27,783 bases of DNA from an uncultured Clostridia bacterium. GTDB lineage: Bacteria; Bacillota; Clostridia; Lachnospirales; CAG-274. Below, in pieces: positions 1 to 5,305 of the stretch. The stretch is from the NCBI GenBank assembly GCA_910579745.1, contig CAJTVH010000042.1, forward strand, positions 1-27,783, in the 5' to 3' direction. The notes beneath the pieces were generated by a model. That model did no database searches. It was not told the origin of the DNA and was given only the letters and a program-made list of their open reading frames with translations. Each line of letters opens with the position of its first letter. Positions within the stretch are counted from its first letter, which is position 1. Position numbers and translations under genes: made by a program.

Positions 1-72
1 TACGCTATTGGTATCAAATTGGTATCAAATATTAAAATAATCTCTTGTATCGCTTGTAAACAAGGGGATTGA
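1..72 (+). pseudogene. possible 3' end of a tyrosine-recombinase (integrase) gene, cut by the window edge
   Basis: Frame 1 is open from the first base to a TGA at 70-72. It encodes a 23-residue tail that includes IGIKLVSN. From memory, NGIKLVSN-like strings occur near the C-terminus of some Firmicute phage and ICE tyrosine recombinases, and the nucleotide signature here is a tandem ttggtatcaaa. No catalytic residue lies inside the window, so the assignment rests on this short tail alone. If correct, an integrated element lies just left of the window and the gene end is close to its attachment site. It could equally be a chance open frame. Confidence 0.25.
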
Positions 73-583
73 AAAAATGTATTTAAAATGAGTTGTTTTC
101 GTTTATTTTTTTATGATTTTTTAGATATTTGTTTTTTTAGAAAGCAAAAACAAGCGTTGGAAAAATAAGATTTTATATACTTTTAAAAATTGGTAAGATT
201 TTTTAGATACCTATAGTATAATTAAATATTTTTTTGTATTTTATCTGTATTGGTTAATCAACAAAAAGTAAGGTGAGGTATTTTGGTGAGACAGCAGTGT
301 TAATCTATAGCGAAATAATAAAAGAATGTATAAGTAAATTTTAATAAGCCTTGTATTATCATTAAAGTATTTAAAAAAGCAAAATGAGGAGAGATAAAAA
401 TTATTTTTGTAAGGCGGAGGAGGGAGAGCATAGCTATAGTTTTATGCCGACCAAAGCTAACGTGGCGAAAAGGATTTTCATTTATCAAATTTGTTTGTTT
501 TCAAGTTCTTTGATTATAAGGGATTCTTTTATTAATTTTTGCTAAAGGTCTGAGAATTTCTATAAGTTCAGAGTTATTTATTT
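73..583. other. repeat-rich non-coding gap downstream of the sensor kinase
   Basis: No convincing gene is visible in these roughly 510 bases. A T-rich segment near 105-135 (TTTATGATTTTTT followed by ATATTT) resembles a stretch at 26590-26612 in the hisG-hisD gap. A partial copy of the dispersed repeat family also found at 8187, 13077 and 23249 lies at 306-343. A purine-rich, locally GC-richer segment (about 410-475) contains a small GCATA/TATGC hairpin. A 53-codon open frame at 384-545 crosses it but has no ribosome binding site. No terminator for the kinase operon was identified. Confidence 0.5.
306..343 (+). repeat. dispersed hairpin repeat family alpha, partial copy
   Basis: The stretch starting tatagcgaaataataaaag closely matches the left arm of the copies at 13077 and 23249. 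The shared string continues through a gaatg-ataagtaa core. The right arm (attctttta-ttg-ttgcgtt in the other copies) is missing or unrecognisable here, so this is a truncated or decayed copy. It contains no coding capacity. Confidence 0.5.
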
Positions 584-2461
584 TTAACCGTTTATAGCGA
601 TGTTTACAAGAACCTCAAATATATCGTTTATTTCAAAATCTACAATGCCTCCGTATTTATCAACTATTGAATTGATTGATTTAATACCTATTCCCTCACC
701 TTGTTTTTTACTTGATAGAAATTTACCATTTATTACTTTTATTTTTTTGTTAAAACTGTTTGAAATATTGATGAATAAATTATCTTTAATGCATTTGCCT
801 TTAACGCTTATAAATTTATTATTGTCTTCCTGTCTTAAACAAGCCTCGAAAGCGTTTTCAAGCAAGTTTCCTAAGATAATTGTAATATCTGTATCGGGAA
901 AAGGTATTAGGGAGGCTGCCTCAAATTTAACATCGAAATGTATATTGTTTCTATCACAAATTTGAGAATAATAATTCAGTAAAGCGTCAATAGTCACATT
1001 TTTACAATATGAGATAGGCGAGGCGACATATATATTTTTCTCAAAGGAATCCATATATTCGGAAAGAGCTATATAATTTTCTTCTTTAAGAAAGTTCTGC
1101 ATTACTCTTAAATGATGCCTCATATCATGATAAGATTTTCTTGTATTTTCAATATTTTTGCTGAGTTCCTTGTAATGGTTTTTATGAATATCAACTTGTC
1201 GTTTCATTTGTCTTTGTTCCTCATCAAAGGTCAATTTAAAAATAACGGCGTCAGCGACATTTTTCCATTGTATTAGACTAAGACAGATTATAATTACAAA
1301 AACGCTGATTTCAGTAAACCAACCGCCATAAATAGGTTCAAATATGGGATAAATTCTATCAAAAACAAGTGAGAAGGCAAAGAATGTATTACCAAAAAAA
1401 GATGGATAATAAAAATTATCACTATCTCTAAAAAAAATTAAAGTTGTGGAAATAAGGTATATAGAACAATACCATTTATAAAATTCTAAAATATTAGAGA
1501 TTATTTCCCGTCCGTGAATTGAGATATTAAACGAGAATAAGGAAAGAACAGTAAAAAGCAAGCATACAAAAGCAGAGATAGAAAGGGAAATTACATTGAT
1601 AAACTTATTTACCTTACATATTTTGTTGTGAATAGCGATAATAAATGTATAAATTAAATACCATACAATCATATTTACGGAATATATAAGCTCAGAGGAA
1701 AAAGCGAAAAAATAACGCAATAAATCCTGCCCTATGTATATACTTAATGCAAGGGTAAGAAGAGTGAAAATATTCAGTTTTGATAATTTGAGAACAAGGT
1801 CCATATAAATTGAGACAATAAAGCAAATAAATGCTGAGACAAATATGAGCGTATAGATAAAGATATTGAAACCTCTCATAGTGTTGAGCGTTTTTGGCGT
1901 GCCGAAGGACGGAGGATAAATAATCCCACTATAATAGTGGCTGCTGTTAAATACGTTTAATAAAATTTGAGTTCGTCCAGAAGCGTTAAAAGTAACCATC
2001 CTACTTTGTATTTCCTTTTTATTTTTGTCAGTATTGCCCATCTGAAGCTCTAAATTGTCGTTTATGTATAGATTATAGGAAGAATAAATCTCAGGCAACA
2101 AAATAGAATATTTAGCGTTTTCATCGGGAAGAAATATGTTAAGTCTGTATGTACCTTTTCCAAAAGCCGAGCTGTTGGTCATAGATGTTCTTTCGCCTAT
2201 AGAAACATATTCCATAAAAGAAGCGGGTTTACCGTTTATAAAATCTTTAGGTGTATATAACTCATCACTGTAAAATTCCCAGTCATATATAAGAAACATA
2301 TAATTATCAATATCATCTTTTTCAAGTTTTAGTATGCCGTTTACAGGCTGGAGGGAATTATAAGTGTATTTATTATTAAATTTATAAAGAAAGTGGAATA
2401 AAAAAGCTGAGCAAAGCGCCGATATAAATGTAATTATAATTATTTTTTTGTATTTAACCAT
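584..2461 (-). CDS. seven-TM GHKL sensor histidine kinase
   Basis: This 625-residue membrane kinase probably phosphorylates the LytTR regulator encoded two genes upstream in the same unit. An N-terminal membrane anchor (about 7-26) is followed by an extracytoplasmic region of about 170 residues, then seven hydrophobic segments between about 197 and 405. This plan matches 7TMR-DISM receptors. A short linker leads to the dimerisation/phosphoacceptor motif YHDMRHHL (His445), the N box GNLLENAFEA (about 531-540) and a GEGIG glycine box (588-592), as in AgrC/NatK-type GHKL kinases. Its start overlaps the end of the preceding surface-protein gene by 22 bases, which suggests translational coupling. 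The sensed signal is unknown. The kinase assignment is secure; pairing with the neighbouring regulator and surface protein is inferred from gene order. Confidence 0.9.
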   Translation of the reverse strand: MVKYKKIIIITFISALCSAFLFHFLYKFNNKYTYNSLQPVNGILKLEKDDIDNYMFLIYDWEFYSDELYTPKDFINGKPASFMEYVSIGERTSMTNSSAFGKGTYRLNIFLPDENAKYSILLPEIYSSYNLYINDNLELQMGNTDKNKKEIQSRMVTFNASGRTQILLNVFNSSHYYSGIIYPPSFGTPKTLNTMRGFNIFIYTLIFVSAFICFIVSIYMDLVLKLSKLNIFTLLTLALSIYIGQDLLRYFFAFSSELIYSVNMIVWYLIYTFIIAIHNKICKVNKFINVISLSISAFVCLLFTVLSLFSFNISIHGREIISNILEFYKWYCSIYLISTTLIFFRDSDNFYYPSFFGNTFFAFSLVFDRIYPIFEPIYGGWFTEISVFVIIICLSLIQWKNVADAVIFKLTFDEEQRQMKRQVDIHKNHYKELSKNIENTRKSYHDMRHHLRVMQNFLKEENYIALSEYMDSFEKNIYVASPISYCKNVTIDALLNYYSQICDRNNIHFDVKFEAASLIPFPDTDITIILGNLLENAFEACLRQEDNNKFISVKGKCIKDNLFINISNSFNKKIKVINGKFLSSKKQGEGIGIKSINSIVDKYGGIVDFEINDIFEVLVNIAING

Positions 2462-4164
2462 TTAATAAACCACGCTCCCGCCACTAAAATCAATATTCCG
2501 AGTGATATAAAAACAAAATAGTTTATTTCTTTTTTTTCCTTAAAAACTGTTTTATATGTTCCTAAATCATCTATAAAGAACTCGGAAAACCTGTTATCTT
2601 TTGAAGTATTTTTTATTAAGATATTATTTTTGCTTATTTCTTCTGTTTTGTTGGAAATACGAAGTTTTGAGCCTTTTATGCTTTTAATAGATTTGTTATT
2701 TATCTCAACCTCAACACTTATATTTTCTTTATCTTTGTTTATACCAACAGCGATAGAATCATTTTCTTTAATATCATAATCTTTTATAAAATTAGAGGGA
2801 ACTTCAAGAGCGACGCCGTTTTTTTCAAAAGTAATGTAATCACCCTGTATTTTTTCAGTCTCAATTAATTTATCACCTGAAATAACTGTTTTATTCGGGG
2901 TTATTTCCTCAATTGGTAACGGATCAGTATTGGTCATATTTTTTATGGTTTCTGTTGTGTATTCAATCTCAAACTCCGTAACATTTTGAGATATAGAACT
3001 ATTTACGGCGGTTTCGTTAAAATATTTGATTTTTTTGGATTTTTGTCTGCTACCGCTTTTTGATGAGGAGTTGTAAACAGGAAGTTTTTGCTCTTTATTA
3101 TCCCCGCCATCTTTATCGCCGTTTATAAAATAGGATTTTATGTGATTTTTATCAGTAGTAATATGTATATTACCATAATCTTTTTTGTTGTAATTAAGTT
3201 TAAACTCATAATTACTGTTAAGATTTAATCTACTTATGTATATAACAAATCTATCGTCAAATACATTATATATATTTTCAAACGCCTCAGACCATTGATC
3301 ATTATTTTCTTTAAAAAAAACCTTTATATTATTAAAATCTTTTATTGATTTTATCCATTGAACAATTATAAAATTAGAATCTTTATAGATGTAATTAAGA
3401 TAAATATCATCGTCTTTCATAGTGTAAAAAGTTTTGTATCTATATACACTTTTTTCATTTTTTGCTTTAATTCCAACAGGGAGCCGATATTTTCCTTTTA
3501 TGGTAATTTCGCCTATGGTATTAGTGGAGTCAGGTATTTCCCAATCAACTGAACAATAAAAATAATCTCCATATTCTGTATGGAATAAATAATTGTCATT
3601 TATATTTAGATAATTGGAAATAGATTCCCCAAAAGGAATAAGTTCGACATTATCAGAAATCTCATCGATATTATATTCGGCTGTCAACAAAGGCGCCATT
3701 TCATCTTTGTAAATAAAAAAAGGGATTTCAATGAAAGGCGCCAAACCGCCATTAAATTTATATCCGGAGGGAGGAACTATTTCTCCTTTTAACGTGCTTC
3801 TACCGAGTATTGATGTATCTATTGTATCAATACTATTCCAGCGTATATCGCAGTTAAGGAATTTTTTAGCTCCAATTTGCACAAAAATATTCTTAGGAGC
3901 CGTTATATTATCAATTTCAGTGTTTACAGGAATAAAACGTATAAAATTATATCCTGTAGACTTAGGGTCAATAATATCTAAAATTTTCACTTCAGTATCT
4001 ATATAATTTTCAAAATTATAATCAAGATCTGAGAAATTTGTTTTTATGGACGTATCAGAAGATGTAACGTTAAATTTTTCAGTTTCATTAAAAGGATTCT
4101 CAAGAGCGTAAATATCAATTTTCGATGTGAAAAAAATCATTAATAATAAAATTAATTTTTTCAT
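2440..4164 (-). CDS. membrane-anchored extracellular protein between response regulator and kinase
   Basis: This 574-residue protein of unknown function has a signal peptide (about 1-21) and a single C-terminal membrane helix (about 549-569) followed by a short basic tail. Most of the chain should therefore face outside. Two related segments, near 105-165 and 205-260, each have a D-x-x-W strand, then a GRSTLKGE or GEITIKGK turn and a P-x-G-x-K stretch. They resemble bacterial Ig-like domains of the 'W...DT...G' type. A fibronectin-III-like strand pattern follows at about 260-345, then a Ser/Lys-rich linker, a Thr/Pro-rich stretch and another compact domain before the anchor. It is 4 bases downstream of the regulator stop and overlaps the kinase start by 22 bases, so it is co-translated with the signalling pair. 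A role as accessory sensor or ligand-binding subunit is inferred, not shown. Confidence 0.75.
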   Translation of the reverse strand: MKKLILLLMIFFTSKIDIYALENPFNETEKFNVTSSDTSIKTNFSDLDYNFENYIDTEVKILDIIDPKSTGYNFIRFIPVNTEIDNITAPKNIFVQIGAKKFLNCDIRWNSIDTIDTSILGRSTLKGEIVPPSGYKFNGGLAPFIEIPFFIYKDEMAPLLTAEYNIDEISDNVELIPFGESISNYLNINDNYLFHTEYGDYFYCSVDWEIPDSTNTIGEITIKGKYRLPVGIKAKNEKSVYRYKTFYTMKDDDIYLNYIYKDSNFIIVQWIKSIKDFNNIKVFFKENNDQWSEAFENIYNVFDDRFVIYISRLNLNSNYEFKLNYNKKDYGNIHITTDKNHIKSYFINGDKDGGDNKEQKLPVYNSSSKSGSRQKSKKIKYFNETAVNSSISQNVTEFEIEYTTETIKNMTNTDPLPIEEITPNKTVISGDKLIETEKIQGDYITFEKNGVALEVPSNFIKDYDIKENDSIAVGINKDKENISVEVEINNKSIKSIKGSKLRISNKTEEISKNNILIKNTSKDNRFSEFFIDDLGTYKTVFKEKKEINYFVFISLGILILVAGAWFIKWLNTKK

Positions 4165-4168
4165 ATGT

Positions 4169-4882
4169 TTACATCCCCCCCAGTTTATATTTTATATAAG
4201 CTTTATGGATTTCTTTTCTGTTTCTCTTTCTAATAGGGACATTTTCGCTATTATCCATAAGAAAATCATCCTTTTGTATTTTTACTATATGTTCCATATT
4301 GACAATTACACATCGGCAACACTCGATAAATCGATCATCCTCAAGAATAGGAGCGGTTTTTTTATGAAACCCCTCGTCAAGTTCAATTATTCTGTTATAA
4401 AGATGTATTCTAACAGTCCTTAAAGCGTTGTCAATATATATAATATCCTTAAACGCTATATGATAAGCGTATTTCCCGGAAATAAAATCAACGTATTTTG
4501 TACTTTTTTTTATATCTTTAAGGCATTTATTAAGTAGTTTTTTTATCTGTGCTCTATCTACAGGCTTAATAAGATAACCTGACGCCTCGACCTCATAACT
4601 TTCGGTAGCGAATGAATTACTTGTTGTTATAAAAATAATTTTACAGTTTTTGTCGGTTTCAAATATTTTTCTCGCGACATCAATTCCCGTTGTTTCTCGC
4701 ATATAAATGTCGAGAAAAACAATATCATATTTATTAGGCTCAAATTCAGTTAATAATGTTTCGCCATCCTCAAAAAGGTCTATATTATTACAAGTATCCT
4801 TAAGACAGTCAGATATATAATTTTTAAGAATGTTTAAATCATCTTTATAGTCGTCAGCTACGGCAATTTTTAATAAACTCAC
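4169..4882 (-). CDS. LytTR-family response regulator
   Basis: This is a 237-residue two-component transcription factor with a GTG start, preceded by a purine-rich AAAGGGG site 10 bases upstream. The receiver domain (1-120) shows the acidic pocket Asp10/Asp11, the phosphoacceptor Asp58 in VFLDIYM, a Thr-Thr-Ser switch (87-89) and Lys106 in LIKPVD. The C-terminal half (about 130-237) has the LytTR beta-fold pattern, with a HKAYIKYKLGG end. It is the first gene of a three-gene unit with the surface protein and the GHKL kinase, as in AgrA/AgrC-type systems, but no AgrB or AgrD gene is present. Autoregulation through the inverted repeat in the upstream divergent region is plausible because that repeat lies upstream of the promoters of both this gene and the dockerin protein. 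Confidence 0.92.
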   Translation of the reverse strand: MSLLKIAVADDYKDDLNILKNYISDCLKDTCNNIDLFEDGETLLTEFEPNKYDIVFLDIYMRETTGIDVARKIFETDKNCKIIFITTSNSFATESYEVEASGYLIKPVDRAQIKKLLNKCLKDIKKSTKYVDFISGKYAYHIAFKDIIYIDNALRTVRIHLYNRIIELDEGFHKKTAPILEDDRFIECCRCVIVNMEHIVKIQKDDFLMDNSENVPIRKRNRKEIHKAYIKYKLGGM

Positions 4883-4908
4883 TGAAATATCCCCTTTCTT
4901 TTGTCATT

Positions 4909-4937
4909 ATTATAAATTATAATAAATTATAAATCAA
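4909..4937 (-). promoter_or_regulatory. promoter of the response regulator-surface protein-kinase unit
   Basis: On the minus strand a TTGATT -35 (4937-4932) is separated by 17 bases from a TATAAT -10 (4914-4909), about 27 bases upstream of the GTG start at 4882. The region is very AT-rich, with several TATAAT-like alternatives, so the exact hexamers are uncertain. Confidence 0.5.
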
Positions 4938-4951
4938 TTATTAAAATTGAG

Positions 4952-4983
4952 TTTCGTACAAAAAAACTGTATTTTATACGAAA
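4952..4983. promoter_or_regulatory. inverted repeat, candidate operator shared by two divergent promoters
   Basis: TTTCGTACAAA (4952-4962) and TTTATACGAAA (4973-4983) form 11-bp arms with one mismatch around a 10-bp spacer. The centre is about 65-70 bases upstream of the expected start sites on both sides, a typical position for an activator site. The LytTR regulator next door is the natural candidate, although LytTR proteins usually bind direct repeats. No binding evidence exists in the sequence itself. Confidence 0.4.
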
Positions 4984-5023
4984 GATATAGAAAAATAGTT
5001 TTAAATAATATATAATTAATCTG

Positions 5024-5032
5024 TGGTATAAT
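5024..5032 (+). promoter_or_regulatory. extended -10 promoter toward the dockerin protein
   Basis: TGGTATAAT is a TGn-extended -10 element reading toward the surface protein. No good -35 sits 17 bases upstream, which fits an activator-dependent promoter. Transcription from here gives a leader of roughly 200 bases containing the 5056-5196 hairpin element and the short ORF at 5240. Confidence 0.45.
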
Positions 5033-5055
5033 GGGCTTGTTAGATCACATTCTTA

Positions 5056-5196
5056 AATCGGTTTGACAAATCTTTTTGCTTTATATTTTGCTTGATTTTT
5101 TTAAGATATTTTTCAAGTATTACTGTGAAAATCGCGTCTCATCTCTAACGAAAAAATCTTTTGTCAATTATTATATTTAGGTTATCAAACAGGTCT
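5056..5196. repeat. MITE-like hairpin element, family gamma
   Basis: The element is bounded by atcggtttgacaaatct (left) and aggttatcaaacaggtct (right). Read inverted, these ends share a GTTTGA-(T/C)-AA core. The interior, especially atattttg-cttgatttt followed by agtatta-ctgtgaaaat, matches the interior of the element starting at 16851 (atattttgactgatttt, gagtattgtcgtgaaaat). The right ends also agree (ggttatcaaacagg versus ggttattaaatagg). It has no coding capacity and lies in the presumed 5' leader of the surface-protein gene. Confidence 0.45.
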
Positions 5197-5239
5197 ATTG
5201 AAAAATATGGTTTTTAAAAATTATTTTAGGAGGTACATA

Positions 5240-5305
5240 ATGAGAAAAGTTAAAAAGACTAAGTCTTGTAGGTTTTATGGGGGAGGTGAGAATAATGAAA
5301 TTTAA
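5240..5305 (+). CDS. 21-codon leader ORF overlapping the start of the surface-protein gene
   Basis: A textbook AGGAGG (5228-5233) stands 6 bases before an ATG at 5240. The frame encodes a basic, 21-residue peptide starting MRKVKKTKSC and ending with TAA at 5303-5305. The stop lies 8-10 bases inside the next gene, whose ATG is at 5295, so ribosomes terminating here could re-initiate there. The ribosome binding site of this mini-ORF is better than that of the large gene. It may be a leader peptide used for translational coupling, or a remnant of an older start that has drifted out of frame. No known peptide family is recognised. Confidence 0.4.
   Translation: MRKVKKTKSCRFYGGGENNEI

Noticed and set aside
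270..303. Very short frame with a GGTGAGG site and start TTG-GTG encoding a Cys-ending 5-6 residue peptide, suggestive of a cysteine leader peptide
   Set aside because: No sulfur gene follows on that strand, the next gene is on the opposite strand, and a frame this short is expected by chance.
380..480. Riboswitch-like block (purine-rich with a short hairpin, CAAAGC string)
   Set aside because: No match to the conserved core of any riboswitch I can recall, and no plus-strand gene follows to be controlled.
300..488. Minus-strand 62-codon open frame downstream of the kinase
   Set aside because: No ribosome binding site, hydrophobic low-complexity translation of AT-rich DNA, and it runs across a dispersed repeat copy.
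600..965. Plus-strand open frame of 121 codons opposite the kinase C-terminus
   Set aside because: Antisense to the conserved GHKL domain and lacks a ribosome binding site.
4169..5305. agr-type quorum-sensing locus (LytTR + GHKL pair with the basic 21-residue leader peptide as an AgrD candidate)
   Set aside because: There is no AgrB-like peptidase, and the mini-ORF lacks an amphipathic leader and acidic C-terminal recognition region. It is on the opposite strand and overlaps the dockerin gene instead.
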